Origin: Macrothele yani
Lineage: Eukaryota; Arthropoda; Arachnida; Araneae; Macrothelidae
Direction: 5' to 3'
Assembly: GCA_039090855.1 (NCBI GenBank)
Contig: CM077011.1
Coordinates: forward strand, 33,313,501-33,377,500
Length of the DNA stretch: 64,000 bases
The translations under genes were made by a program, and so were the position numbers. The first letter of the stretch is position 1. Each line of letters opens with the position of its first letter. The notes below the pieces were generated by a model. That model saw only the letters and a program-made list of their open reading frames with translations. It was not told the DNA's origin and made no database searches. This document shows positions 1-14,427 of this stretch, in pieces.

Positions 1-3000
1 TGAAGGAAGAAAATTTCCTCATAATACATGGGAATTCGATGGAATATTCAAAGCAAACAGAATATAAATTCTGAATTTGCTTCTGCCACTTACTGGTCAT
101 CCACAGATAAATCAATGAAGGAAGAAATATTCCTCATAATACATGGGAAATCGATAGAATATTCAAAGCAAACAGAATATGAATTCTGAATTTGCTTGTA
201 CCACTTACTGGTCATCCACAGATAAATCAATGAAGGAAGAAATAATCCTCATAATACATGGGAAATCGATAGAATATTCAAAGCAAACAGAATATAAATT
301 CTGAATTTGCTTGTACCACTTACTGGTCATCCACAGATAAATCAATGAAGAAAGAAATAATCCTCATAATACATGGGAAATCGATAGAATATTCAAAGCA
401 AACAGAATATAAATTCTGAATTTGCTTCTGCCATTTACTGGTCATCCACAAATAAATCAATGAAGGAAGAAATAATCCTCATAATACCTGGGAAATCGAT
501 AGAATATTCAAAGCAAACAGAATATAAATTCTGAATTTGCTTGTACCACTTACTGGTCATCCACAGATAAATCAATGAAGGAAGAAATATTCCTTATAAT
601 ACATGAGAAATCGATAGAATATTCAAAGCAAACAGAATATAAATTCTGAATTTGCTTATACCATTTACTGGTCATCCACAAATAAATCAATGAAGGAAGA
701 AATAATCCTCATAATACATGGGAAATCGATAGAATATTCAAAGCAAACAGAATATAAATTCTGAATTTGCTTCTGCCACTTACTGGTCATCCACAGATAA
801 ATCAATGAAGGAAGAAATATTCCCCATAATACATGAGAAATCGATAGAATATTCAAAGCAAACAGAATATAAATTCTGAATTTGCTTGTACCACTTACTG
901 GTCATCCACAGATAAATCAATGAAGGAAGAAATATTCCCCATAATACATGAGAAATCGATAGAATATTCAAAGCAAACAGAATATAAATTCTGAATTTGC
1001 TTGTACCACTTACTGGTCATCCACAGATAAATCAATGAAGGAAGAAATATTCCTTATAATACATGAGAAATCGATAGAATATTCAAAGCAAACAGAATAT
1101 AAATTCTGAATTTGCTTATACCATTTACTGGTCATCCACAAATAAATCAATGAAGGAAGAAATAATCCTCATAATACATGGGAAATCGATAGAATATTCA
1201 AAGCAAACAGAATATAAATTCTGAATTTGCTTCTGCCACTTACTGGTCATCCACAGATAAATCAATGAAGGAAGAAATATTCCTCATAATACATGGGAAA
1301 TCGATAGAATATTCAAAGCAAACAGAATATGAATTCTGAATTTGCTTGTACCACTTAATGGTCATCTACAGATAAATCAATGAAGGAAGAAATAATCCTC
1401 ATAATACATATGAAATCGATAGAATATTCAAAGCAAACAGAATATAAATTCTGAATTTGCTTGTACCACTTACTGGTCATCCACAGATAAATCAATGAAG
1501 AAAGAAATAATCCTCATAATACATGGGAAATCGATAGAATATTCAAAGCAAACAGAATATAAATTCTGAATTTGCTTCTGCCATTTACTGGTCATCCACA
1601 AATAAATCAATGAAGGAAGAAATATTCCTCATAATACATGGGAAATCGATAGAATATTCAAAGCAAACAGAATATAAATTCTGAATTTGCTTGTATCACT
1701 TACTGGTCATCCACAGATAAATCAATGAAGGAAGAAATATTCCTCAAAATACATGGAACATCGTTAGAATATTCAGAGCAAACAGAATATAAATTCTGAA
1801 TTTGCTGATACCATTTACTGGTCATCCACAGATAAATCAATGAAGGAAGAAAATTTCCTCATAATACATGGGAAATCGATAGAATATTCAAAGCAAACAG
1901 AATATAAATTCTGAATTTGCTTCTGCCACTTACTGGTCATCCACAGATAAATCAATGAAGGAAGAAATATTCCTCATAATACATGGGAAATCGATAGAAT
2001 ATTCAAAGCAAACAGAATATGAATTCTGAATTTGCTTGTACCACTTACTGGTCATCCACAGATAAATCAATGAAGGAAGAAATAATCCTCATAATACATG
2101 GGAAATCGATAGAATATTCAAAGCAAACAGAATATAAATTCTGAATTTGCTTGTACCACTTACTGGTCATCCACAGATAAATCAATGAAGAAAGAAATAA
2201 TCCTCATAATACATGGGAAATCGATAGAATATTCAAAGCAAACAGAATATAAATTCTGAATTTGCTTCTGCCATTTACTGGTCATCCACAAATAAATCAA
2301 TGAAGGAAGAAATAATCCTCATAATACCTGGGAAATCGATAGAATATTCAAAGCAAACAGAATATAAATTCTGAATTTGCTTGTACCACTTACTGGTCAT
2401 CCACAGATAAATCAATGAAGGAAGAAATATTCCTTATAATACATGAGAAATCGATAGAATATTCAAAGCAAACAGAATATAAATTCTGAATTTGCTTATA
2501 CCATTTACTGGTCATCCACAAATAAATCAATGAAGGAAGAAATAATCCTCATAATACATGGGAAATCGATAGAATATTCAAAGCAAACAGAATATAAATT
2601 CTGAATTTGCTTCTGCCACTTACTGGTCATCCACAGATAAATCAATGAAGGAAGAAATATTCCCCATAATACATGAGAAATCGATAGAATATTCAAAGCA
2701 AACAGAATATAAATTCTGAATTTGCTTGTACCACTTACTGGTCATCCACAGATAAATCAATGAAGGAAGAAATATTCCCCATAATACATGAGAAATCGAT
2801 AGAATATTCAAAGCAAACAGAATATAAATTCTGAATTTGCTTGTACCACTTACTGGTCATCCACAGATAAATCAATGAAGGAAGAAATATTCCTTATAAT
2901 ACATGAGAAATCGATAGAATATTCAAAGCAAACAGAATATAAATTCTGAATTTGCTTATACCATTTACTGGTCATCCACAAATAAATCAATGAAGGAAGA

Positions 3001-6000
3001 AATAATCCTCATAATACATGGGAAATCGATAGAATATTCAAAGCAAACAGAATATAAATTCTGAATTTGCTTCTGCCACTTACTGGTCATCCACAGATAA
3101 ATCAATGAAGGAAGAAATATTCCTCATAATACATGGGAAATCGATAGAATATTCAAAGCAAACAGAATATAAATTCTGAATTTGCTTGTACCACTTACTG
3201 GTCATCTACAGATAAATCAATGAAGGAAGAAATAATCCTCATAATACATATGAGAAATCGATAGAATATTCAAAGCAAACAGAATATAAATTCTGAATTT
3301 GCTTGTACCACTTACTGGTCATCCACAGATAAATCAATGAAGAAAGAAATAATCCTCATAATACATGGGAAATCGATAGAATATTCAAAGCAAACAGAAT
3401 ATAAATTCTGAATTTGCTTCTGCCATTTACTGGTCATCCACAAATAAATCAATGAAGGAAGAAATATTCCTCATAATACATGGGAAATCGATAGAATATT
3501 CAAAGCAAACAGAATATAAATTCTGAATTTGCTTGTATCACTTACTGGTCATCCACAGATAAATCAATGAAGGAAGAAATATTCCTCAAAATACATGGAA
3601 CATCGTTAGAATATTCAGAGCAAACAGAATATAAATTCTGAATTTGCTTATACCATTTACTGGTCATCCACAGATAAATCAATGAAGGAAGAAAATTTCC
3701 TCATAATACATGGGAATTCGATGGAATATTCAAAGCAAACAGAATATAAATTCTGAATTTGCTTCTGCCACTTACTGGTCATCCACAGATAAATCAATGA
3801 AGGAAGAAATATTCCTCATAATACATGGGAAATCGATAGAATATTCAAAGCAAACAAAATATGAATTCTGAATTTGCTTGTACCACTTACTGGTCATCCA
3901 CAGATAAATCAATGAAGGAAGAAATAATCCTCATAATACATGGGAAATCGATAGAATATTCAAAGCAAACAGAATATAAATTCTGAATTTGCTTGTACCA
4001 CTTACTGGTCATCCACAGATAAATCAATGAAGAAAGAAATAATCCTCATAATACATGGGAAATCGATAGAATATTCAAAGCAAACAGAATATAAATTCTG
4101 AATTTGCTTCTGCCATTTACTGGTCATCCACAAATAAATCAATGAAGGAAGAAATAATCCTCATAATACCTGGGAAATCGATAGAATATTCAAAGCAAAC
4201 AGAATATAAATTCTGAATTTGCTTGTACCACTTACTGGTCATCCACAGATAAATCAATGAAGGAAGAAATATTCCTTATAATACATGAGAAATCGATAGA
4301 ATATTCAAAGCAAACAGAATATAAATTCTGAATTTGCTTATACCATTTACTGGTCATCCACAAATAAATCAATGAAGGAAGAAATAATCCTCATAATACA
4401 TGGGAAATCGATAGAATATTCAAAGCAAACAGAATATAAATTCTGAATTTGCTTCTGCCACTTACTGGTCATCCACAGATAAATCAATGAAGGAAGAAAT
4501 ATTCCCCATAATACATGAGAAATCGATAGAATATTCAAAGCAAACAGAATATAAATTCTGAATTTGCTTGTACCACTTACTGGTCATCCACAGATAAATC
4601 AATGAAGGAAGAAATATTCCCCATAATACATGAGAAATCGATAGAATATTCAAAGCAAACAGAATATAAATTCTGAATTTGCTTGTACCACTTACTGGTC
4701 ATCCACAGATAAATCAATGAAGGAAGAAATATTCCTTATAATACATGAGAAATCGATAGAATATTCAAAGCAAACAGAATATAAATTCTGAATTTGCTTA
4801 TACCATTTACTGGTCATCCACAAATAAATCAATGAAGGAAGAAATAATCCTCATAATACATGGGAAATCGATAGAATATTCAAAGCAAACAGAATATAAA
4901 TTCTGAATTTGCTTCTGCCACTTACTGGTCATCCACAGATAAATCAATGAAGGAAGAAATATTCCTCATAATACATGGGAAATCGATAGAATATTCAAAG
5001 CAAACAGAATATGAATTCTGAATTTGCTTGTACCACTTAATGGTCATCTACAGATAAATCAATGAAGGAAGAAATAATCCTCATAATACATATGAAATCG
5101 ATAGAATATTCAAAGCAAACAGAATATAAATTCTGAATTTGCTTGTACCACTTACTGGTCATCCACAGATAAATCAATGAAGAAAGAAATAATCCTCATA
5201 ATACATGGGAAATCGATAGAATATTCAAAGCAAACAGAATATAAATTCTGAATTTGCTTCTGCCATTTACTGGTCATCCACAAATAAATCAATGAAGGAA
5301 GAAATATTCCTCATAATACATGGGAAATCGATAGAATATTCAAAGCAAACAGAATATAAATTCTGAATTTGCTTGTATCACTTACTGGTCATCCACAGAT
5401 AAATCAATGAAGGAAGAAATATTCCTCAAAATACATGGAACATCGTTAGAATATTCAGAGCAAACAGAATATAAATTCTGAATTTGCTTATACCATTTAC
5501 TGGTCATCCACAGATAAATCAATGAAGGAAGAAAATTTCCTCATAATACATGGGAATTCGATGGAATATTCAAAGCAAACAGAATATAAATTCTGAATTT
5601 GCTTCTGCCACTTACTGGTCATCCACAGATAAATCAATGAAGGAAGAAATATTCCTCATAATACATGGGAAATCGATAGAATATTCAAAGCAAACAAAAT
5701 ATGAATTCTGAATTTGCTTGTACCACTTACTGGTCATCCACAGATAAATCAATGAAGGAAGAAATAATCCTCATAATACATGGGAAATCGATAGAATATT
5801 CAAAGCAAACAGAATATAAATTCTGAATTTGCTTGTACCACTTACTGGTCATCCACAGATAAATCAATGAAGAAAGAAATAATCCTCATAATACATGGGA
5901 AATCGATAGAATATTCAAAGCAAACAGAATATAAATTCTGAATTTGCTTCTGCCATTTACTGGTCATCCACAAATAAATCAATGAAGGAAGAAATAATCC

Positions 6001-7815
6001 TCATAATACCTGGGAAATCGATAGAATATTCAAAGCAAACAGAATATAAATTCTGAATTTGCTTGTACCACTTACTGGTCATCCACAGATAAATCAATGA
6101 AGGAAGAAATATTCCTTATAATACATGAGAAATCGATAGAATATTCAAAGCAAACAGAATATAAATTCTGAATTTGCTTATACCATTTACTGGTCATCCA
6201 CAAATAAATCAATGAAGGAAGAAATAATCCTCATAATACATGGGAAATCGATAGAATATTCAAAGCAAACAGAATATAAATTCTGAATTTGCTTCTGCCA
6301 CTTACTGGTCATCCACAGATAAATCAATGAAGGAAGAAATATTCCCCATAATACATGAGAAATCGATAGAATATTCAAAGCAAACAGAATATAAATTCTG
6401 AATTTGCTTGTACCACTTACTGGTCATCCACAGATAAATCAATGAAGGAAGAAATATTCCCCATAATACATGAGAAATCGATAGAATATTCAAAGCAAAC
6501 AGAATATAAATTCTGAATTTGCTTGTACAACTTACTGGTCATCCACAGATAAATCAATGAAGGAAGAAATATTCCTTATAATACATGAGAAATCGATAGA
6601 ATATTCAAAGCAAACAGAATATAAATTCTGAATTTGCTTATACCATTTACTGGTCATCCACAAATAAATCAATGAAGGAAGAAATAATCCTCATAATACA
6701 TGGGAAATCGATAGAATATTCAAAGCAAACAGAATATAAATTCTGAATTTGCTTCTGCCACTTACTGGTCATCCACAGATAAATCAATGAAGGAAGAAAT
6801 ATTCCTCATAATACATGGGAAATCGATAGAATATTCAAAGCAAACAGAATATGAATTCTGAATTTGCTTGTACCACTTAATGGTCATCTACAGATAAATC
6901 AATGAAGGAAGAAATAATCCTCATAATACATATGAAATCGATAGAATATTCAAAGCAAACAGAATATAAATTCTGAATTTGCTTGTACCACTTACTGGTC
7001 ATCCACAGATAAATCAATGAAGAAAGAAATAATCCTCATAATACATGGGAAATCGATAGAATATTCAAAGCAAACAGAATATAAATTCTGAATTTGCTTC
7101 TGCCATTTACTGGTCATCCACAAATAAATCAATGAAGGAAGAAATATTCCTCATAATACATGGGAAATCGATAGAATATTCAAAGCAAACAGAATATAAA
7201 TTCTGAATTTGCTTGTATCACTTACTGGTCATCCACAGATAAATCAATGAAGGAAGAAATATTCCTCAAAATACATTGAACATCGTTAGAATATTCAGAG
7301 CAAACAGAATATAAATTCTGAATTTGCTGATACCATTTACTGGTCATCCACAGATAAATCAATGAAGGAAGAAAATTTCCTCATAATACATGGGAATTCG
7401 ATGGAATATTCAAAGCAAACAGAATATAAATTCTGAATTTGCTCCTGCCACTTACTGGTCATCCACAGATAAATCAATGAAGGAAGAAATATTCCTCATA
7501 ATACATGGGAAATCGATAGAATATTCAAAGCAAACAGAATATGAATTCTGAATTTGCTTGTACCACTTACTGGTCATCCACAGATAAATCAATGAAGGAA
7601 GAAATAATCCTCATAATACATGGGAAATCGATAGAATATTCAAAGAAAACAGAATATAAATTCTGAATTTGCTTGTACCACTTACTGGTCATCCACAGAT
7701 AAATCAATGAAGAAAGAAATAATCCTCATAATACATGGGAAATCGATAGAATATTCAAAGCAAACAGAATATAAATTCTGAATTTGCTTCTGCCATTTAC
7801 TGGTCATCCACAGAT
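1..7815. repeat. 16-monomer higher-order repeat domain
   Basis: A marker monomer beginning TGAAGGAAGAAAATTTCC occurs at 1, 1841, 3683, 5523 and 7363, and a second marker pair recurs at 665, 2505, 4347 and 6187. Spacing is 1840, 1842, 1840 and 1840 bp, that is 16 monomers. The 1842 step comes from a 2-base gain near 3247 (CATATGAGAAATCG instead of CATATGAAATCG). The pattern breaks near 7815, where a different monomer order begins. Confidence 0.9.
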
Positions 7816-8255
7816 AAATCAATGAAGGAAGAAATATTCCTCATAATACATGGAAAATCGTTAGAATATTCAGAGCAAACAGAATATAAATTCTGAATTT
7901 GCTTGTATCACTTACTGGTCATCCACAGATAAATCAATGAAGGAAGAAATATTCCTCATAATACATGGAAAATCGTTAGAATATTCAGAGCAAACAGAAT
8001 ATAAATTCTGAATTTGCTTATACCATTTACTGGTCATCCACAAATAAATCAATGAAGGAAGAAATAATCCTCATAATACATGGGAAATCGATAGAATATT
8101 CAAAGCAAACAGAATATAAATTCTGAATTTGCTTCTGCCACTTACTGGTCATCCACAGAGAATCAATGAAGGAAGAAATATTCCTCATAATACATGGGAA
8201 ATCGATAGAATATTCAAAGCAAACAGAATATAAATTCTGAATTTGCTTGTACCAC

Positions 8256-9250
8256 TTACTGGTCATCCACAGATAAATCAATGAAGGAAGAAATATTCCC
8301 CATAATACATGAGAAATCGATAGAATATTCAAAGCAAACAGAATATAAATTCTGAATTTGCTTGTACCACTTACTGGTCATCCACAGATAAATCAATGAA
8401 GGAAGAAATATTCCCCATAATACATGAGAAATCGATAGAATATTCAAAGCAAACAGAATATAAATTCTGAATTTGCTTGTACCACTTACTGGTCATCCAC
8501 AGATAAATCAATGAAGGAAGAAATATTCCCCATAATACATGAGAAATCGATAGAATATTCAAAGCAAACAGAATATAAATTCTGAATTTGCTTGTACCAC
8601 TTACTGGTCATCCACAGATAAATCAATGAAGGAAGAAATATTCCCCATAATACATGAGAAATCGATAGAATATTCAAAGCAAACAGAATATAAATTCTGA
8701 ATTTGCTTGTACCACTTACTGGTCATCCACAGATAAATCAATGAAGGAAGATATATTCCCCATAATACATGAGAAATCGATAGAATATTCAAAGCAAACA
8801 GAATATAAATTCTGAATTTGCTTGTACCACTTACTGGTCATCCACAGATAAATCAATGAAGGAAGAAATATTCCCCATAATACATGAGAAATCGATAGAA
8901 TATTCAAAGCAAACAGAATATAAATTCTGAATTTGCTTGTACCACTTACTGGTCATCCACAGATAAATCAATGAAGGAAGAAATATTCCCCATAATACAT
9001 GAGAAATCGATAGAATATTCAAAGCAAACAGAATATAAATTCTGAATTTGCTTGTACCACTTACTGGTCATCCACAGATAAATCAATGAAGGAAGAAATA
9101 TTCCCCATAATACATGAGAAATCGATAGAATATTCAAAGCAAACAGAATATAAATTCTGAATTTGCTTGTACCACTTACTGGTCATCCACAGATAAATCA
9201 ATGAAGGAAGAAATATTCCTTATAATACATGAGAAATCGATAGAATATTC
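8256..9250. repeat. Block of nearly identical satellite monomers, copy 1
   Basis: Eight consecutive monomers of the ATTCCCC/CATGAG type are almost identical, in contrast to the alternating variants of the 16-mer domain. One carries the marker GAAGATATATTCC near 8750. The block recurs at 10555 (offset 2299 bp, 20 monomers minus one base). Confidence 0.85.
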
Positions 9251-10554
9251 AAAGCAAACAGAATATAAATTCTGAATTTGCTTATACCATTTACTGGTCA
9301 TCCACAAATAAATCAATGAAGGAAGAAATAATCCTCATAATACATGGGAAATCGATAGAATATTCAAAGCAAACAGAATATAAATTCTGAATTTGCTTCT
9401 GCCACTTACTGGTCATCCACAGATAAATCAATGAAGGAAGAAATATTCCTCATAATACATGGGAAATCGATAGAATATTCAAAGCAAACAGAATATGAAT
9501 TCTGAATTTGCTTGTACCACTTAATGGTCATCTACAGATAAATCAATGAAGGAAGAAATAATCCTCATAATACATATGAAATCGATAGAATATTCAAAGC
9601 AAACAGAATATAAATTCTGAATTTGCTTGTACCACTTACTGGTCATCCACAGATAAATCAATGAAGAAAGAAATAATCCTCATAATACATGGGAAATCGA
9701 TAGAATATTCAAAGCAAACAGAATATAAATTCTGAATTTGCTTGTACCACTTACTGGTCATCCACAGATAAATCAATGAAGAAAGAAATAATCCTCATAA
9801 TACATGGGAAATCGATAGAATATTCAAAGCAAACAGAATATAAATTCTGAATTTGCTTCTGCCATTTACTGGTCATCCACAAATAAATCAATGAAGGAAG
9901 AAATAATCCTCATAATACCTGGGAAATCGATAGAATATTCAAAGCAAACAGAATATAAATTCTGAATTTGCTTGTACCACTTACTGGTCATCCACAGATA
10001 AATCAATGAAGGAAGAAATAATCATCATAATACATGGAACATCGATAGAATATTCAAAGCAAACAGAACATAAATTCTGAATTTGCTTCTGCCACTTACT
10101 GGTCATCCACAGATAAATCAATGAAGGAAGAAATATTCCTCATAATACATGGGAAATCGATAGAATATTCAAAGCAAACAGAATATGAATTCTGAATTTG
10201 CTTGTATCACTTACTGGTCATCCATAGATAAATCAATGAAGGAAGAAATATTCCTCATAATACATGGAAAATCGTTAGAATATTCAGAGCAAACAGAATA
10301 TAAATTCTGAATTTGCTTATACCATTTACTGGTCATCCACAAATAAATCAATGAAGGAAGAAATAATCCTCATAATACATTTGAAATCGATAGAATATTC
10401 AAAGCAAACAGAATATAAATTCTGAATTTGCTTCTGCCACTTACTGGTCATCCACAGAGAATCAATGAAGGAAGAAATATTCCTCATAATACATGGGAAA
10501 TCGATAGAATATTCAAAGCAAACAGAATATAAATTCTGAATTTGCTTGTACTAC

Positions 10555-11500
10555 TTACTGGTCATCCACAGATAAATCAATGAAGGAAGAAATATTCCCC
10601 ATAATACATGAGAAATCGATAGAATATTCAAAGCAAACAGAATATAAATTCTGAATTTGCTTGTACCACTTACTGGTCATCCACAGATAAATCAATGAAG
10701 GAAGAAATATTCCCCATAATACATGAGAAATCGATAGAATATTCAAAGCAAACAGAATATAAATTCTGAATTTGCTTGTACCACTTACTGGTCATCCACA
10801 GATAAATCAATGAAGGAAGAAATATTCCCCATAATACATGAGAAATCGATAGAATATTCAAAGCAAACAGAATATAAATTCTGAATTTGCTTGTACCACT
10901 TACTGGTCATCCACAGATAAATCAATGAAGGAAGAAATATTCCCCATAATACATGAGAAATCGATAGAATATTCAAAGCAAACAGAATATAAATTCTGAA
11001 TTTGCTTGTACCACTTACTGGTCATCCACAGATAAATCAATGAAGGAAGATATATTCCCCATAATACATGAGAAATCGATAGAATATTCAAAGCAAACAG
11101 AATATAAATTCTGAATTTGCTTGTACCACTTACTGGTCATCCACAGATAAATCAATGAAGGAAGAAATATTCCCCATAATACATGAGAAATCGATAGAAT
11201 ATTCAAAGCAAACAGAATATAAATTCTGAATTTGCTTGTACCACTTACTGGTCATCCACAGATAAATCAATGAAGGAAGAAATATTCCCCATAATACATG
11301 AGAAATCGATAGAATATTCAAAGCAAACAGAATATAAATTCTGAATTTGCTTGTACCACTTACTGGTCATCCACAGATAAATCAATGAAGGAAGAAATAT
11401 TCCCCATAATACATGAGAAATCGATAGAATATTCAAAGCAAACAGAATATAAATTCTGAATTTGCTTGTACCACTTACTGGTCATCCACAGATAAATCAA
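10555..11500. repeat. Block of nearly identical satellite monomers, copy 2
   Basis: Same order of monomers as the block at 8256, including the GAAGATATATTCC marker near 11050. This shows a duplication of about 2.3 kb of array rather than independent homogenisation. Confidence 0.85.
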
Positions 11501-13428
11501 TGAAGGAAGAAATATTCCTTATAATACATGAGAAATCGATAGAATATTCAAAGCAAACAGAATATAAATTCTGAATTTGCTTATACCATTTACTGGTCAT
11601 CCACAAATAAATCAATGAAGGAAGAAATAATCCTCATAATACATGGGAAATCGATAGAATATTCAAAGCAAACAGAATATAAATTCTGAATTTGCTTCTG
11701 CCACTTACTGGTCATCCACAGATAAATCAATGAAGGAAGAAATATTCCTCATAATACATGGGAAATCGATAGAATATTCAAAGCAAACAGAATATGAATT
11801 CTGAATTTGCTTGTACCACTTAATGGTCATCTACAGATAAATCAATGAAGGAAGAAATAATCCTCATAATACATATGAAATCGATAGAATATTCAAAGCA
11901 AACAGAATATAAATTCTGAATTTGCTTGTACCACTTACTGGTCATCCACAGATAAATCAATGAAGAAAGAAATAATCCTCATAATACATGGGAAATCGAT
12001 AGAATATTCAAAGCAAACAGAATATAAATTCTGAATTTGCTTCTGCCATTTACTGGTCATCCACAAATAAATCAATGAAGGAAGAAATATTCCTCATAAT
12101 ACATGGGAAATCGATAGAATATTCAAAGCAAACAGAATATAAATTCTGAATTTGCTTGTATCACTTACTGGTCATCCACAGATAAATCAATGAAGGAAGA
12201 AATATTCCTCAAAATACATGGAACATCGTTAGAATATTCAGAGCAAACAGAATATAAATTCTGAATTTGCTGATACCATTTACTGGTCATCCACAGATAA
12301 ATCAATGAAGGAAGAAAATTTCCTCATAATACATGGGAATTCGATGGAATATTCAAAGCAAACAGAATATAAATTCTGAATTTGCTTCTGCCACTTACTG
12401 GTCATCCACAGATAAATCAATGAAGGAAGAAATATTCCTCATAATACATGGGAAATCGATAGAATATTCAAAGCAAACAGAATATGAATTCTGAATTTGC
12501 TTGTACCACTTACTGGTCATCCACAGATAAATCAATGAAGGAAGAAATAATCCTCATAATACATGGGAAATCGATAGAATATTCAAAGAAAACAGAATAT
12601 AAATTCTGAATTTGCTTGTACCACTTACTGGTCATCCACAGATAAATCAATGAAGAAAGAAATAATCCTCATAATACATGGGAAATCGATAGAATATTCA
12701 AAGCAAACAGAATATAAATTCTGAATTTGCTTCTGCCATTTACTGGTCATCCACAAATAAATCAATGAAGGAAGAAATAATCCTCATAATACCTGGGAAA
12801 TCGATAGAATATTCAAAGCAAACAGAATATAAATTCTGAATTTGCTTGTACCACTTACTGGTCATCCACAGATAAATCAATGAAGGAAGAAATAATCATC
12901 ATAATACATGGAACATCGATAGAATATTCAAAGCAAACAGAACATAAATTCTGAATTTGCTTCTGCCACTTACTGGTCATCCACAGATAAATCAATGAAG
13001 GAAGAAATATTCCTCATAATACATGGGAAATCGATAGAATATTCAAAGCAAACAGAATATAAATTCTGAATTTGCTTGTATCACTTACTGGTCATCCACA
13101 GATAAATCAATGAAGGAAGAAGTATTCCTCATAATACATGGAAAATCGTTAGAATATTCAGAGCAAACAGAATATAAATTCTGAATTTGCTTATACCATT
13201 TACTGGTCATCCACAGATAAATCAATGAAGGAAGAAATATTCCTCATAATACATGGGAAATCGATAGAATATTCAAAGCAAACAGAATATAAATTCTGAA
13301 TTTGCTTCTGCCACTTACTGGTCATCCACAGAGAATCAATGAAGGAAGAAATATTCCTCATAATACATGGGAAATCGATAGAATATTCAAAGCAAACAGA
13401 ATATAAATTCTGAATTTGCTTGTACCAC

Positions 13429-14017
13429 TTACTGGTCATCCACAGATAAATCAATGAAGGAAGAAATATTCCCCATAATACATGAGAAATCGATAGAATA
13501 TTCAAAGCAAACAGAATATAAATTCTGAATTTGCTTGTACCACTTACTGGTCATCCACAGATAAATCAATGAAGGAAGAAATATTCCCCATAATACATGA
13601 GAAATCGATAGAATATTCAAAGCAAACAGAATATAAATTCTGAATTTGCTTGTACCACTTACTGGTCATCCACAGATAAATCAATGAAGGAAGAAATATT
13701 CCCCATAATACATGAGAAATCGATAGAATATTCAAAGCAAACAGAATATAAATTCTGAATTTGCTTGTACCACTTACTGGTCATCCACAGATAAATCAAT
13801 GAAGGAAGAAATATTCCCCATAATACATGAGAAATCGATAGAATATTCAAAGCAAACAGAATATAAATTCTGAATTTGCTTGTACCACTTACTGGTCATC
13901 CACAGATAAATCAATGAAGGAAGAAATATTCCCCATAATACATGAGAAATCGATAGAATATTCAAAGCAAACAGAATATAAATTCTGAATTTGCTTGTAC
14001 CACTTACTGGTCATCCA
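13429..14017. repeat. Block of nearly identical satellite monomers, copy 3
   Basis: Five monomers of the same type close the array. The region from 13200 repeats the order seen from 8027 (offset 5173), and 13429 is 2874 bp (25 monomers minus one) after 10555. The last monomer stops inside TCATCCA, where a tRNA-like element begins. Confidence 0.85.
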
Positions 14018-14050
14018 TGTGACAACTCTCAAAAAACTTGAATTTCCATC

Positions 14051-14122
14051 GCCTTGGAACGGGAATCGAACCCACACCTCCCAATTTCAGTTCGAGTATG
14101 CTAACCATTACACCACCCAGGA
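14051..14122 (-). repeat. tRNA-like element at the satellite boundary
   Basis: Read on the minus strand it has a box-A-like TGTAATGGTTAGCAT and a box-B-like GGGTTCGATTCCCG, the internal RNA polymerase III promoter of tRNA-derived SINEs. The middle arm pairs poorly, so this is a SINE head rather than a functional tRNA gene. A 30-bp linker joins it to the end of the satellite. Confidence 0.75.
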
Positions 14123-14137
14123 CAGTGAAGTTCCTTT

Positions 14138-14172
14138 GAGGGATGTATTTTCCTTCTTTGATTTACCTGTGA
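14138..14172 (-). repeat. Diverged satellite fragment, inverted
   Basis: The plus strand here resembles the minus strand of the satellite (TTCCTTCTTTGATTTACCTG against TTCCTTCATTGATTTATCTG). It lies on the far side of the tRNA-like element from the array, so satellite-like DNA flanks that element on both sides. Confidence 0.45.
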
Positions 14173-14320
14173 TACTGGTGATCTCCGACCTACATCCCTC
14201 CGGATGGAAATTGAGTCAAAGCGCTATGAGGAAGTAACGATGCTTCTACTAGCAAAAATCTGAGGATACTCAGATTCCTAAGCTAAGTATACTTAGTCTC
14301 AGTTGCTTGGAACTCCACTG

Positions 14321-14392
14321 TCCTGGGTGGTGTGACGGTTAGCATAATCGAACTGAAATAGGGAGATGCGGATTCGATTCCCACTCCAGAGC
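14321..14392 (+). repeat. tRNA-like element, inverted partner copy
   Basis: Same sequence family as the element at 14051-14122 but on the plus strand, with box-B-like GGATTCGATTCCCA. The match continues through the linker into an inverted satellite monomer, so the two copies form an inverted duplication about 200 bp apart. Confidence 0.75.
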
Positions 14393-14427
14393 AATGAAAT
14401 TCTCAAAGTTTGTTTAGAGATGTTACA

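Larger units (their letters stand above)
1..14017. repeat. 115-bp tandem satellite array
   Basis: About 122 head-to-tail copies of a 115-bp monomer, running to the left edge of the window, so the array is truncated there. One monomer counted base by base has 36 G+C of 115. Each monomer contains the palindromes GAATATTC and ATCGAT and the dyad CAGAATATAAATTCTG. Monomers differ at a few fixed sites (GTACCAC/CTGCCAC/ATACCAT, CAGATAA/CAAATAA, ATATTCC/ATAATCC). Minus-strand reading frames of 63 codons recur but shift frame between monomers because 115 is not a multiple of 3; they are by-products of the repeat. The length and homogeneity fit a centromeric or heterochromatic satellite, which is an inference. 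Confidence 0.97.

Noticed and set aside
1..14017. CRISPR array
   Set aside because: Regular repeats, but the whole 115-bp monomer repeats with no unique spacers, and the context is eukaryotic.
665..14077. Many 62-101-codon minus-strand open frames in the satellite, seemingly a protein family
   Set aside because: They are copies of one 115-bp repeat read across 1.7 monomers. 115 is not a multiple of 3, so no frame continues through the array, and single-base changes between monomers do not favour coding.
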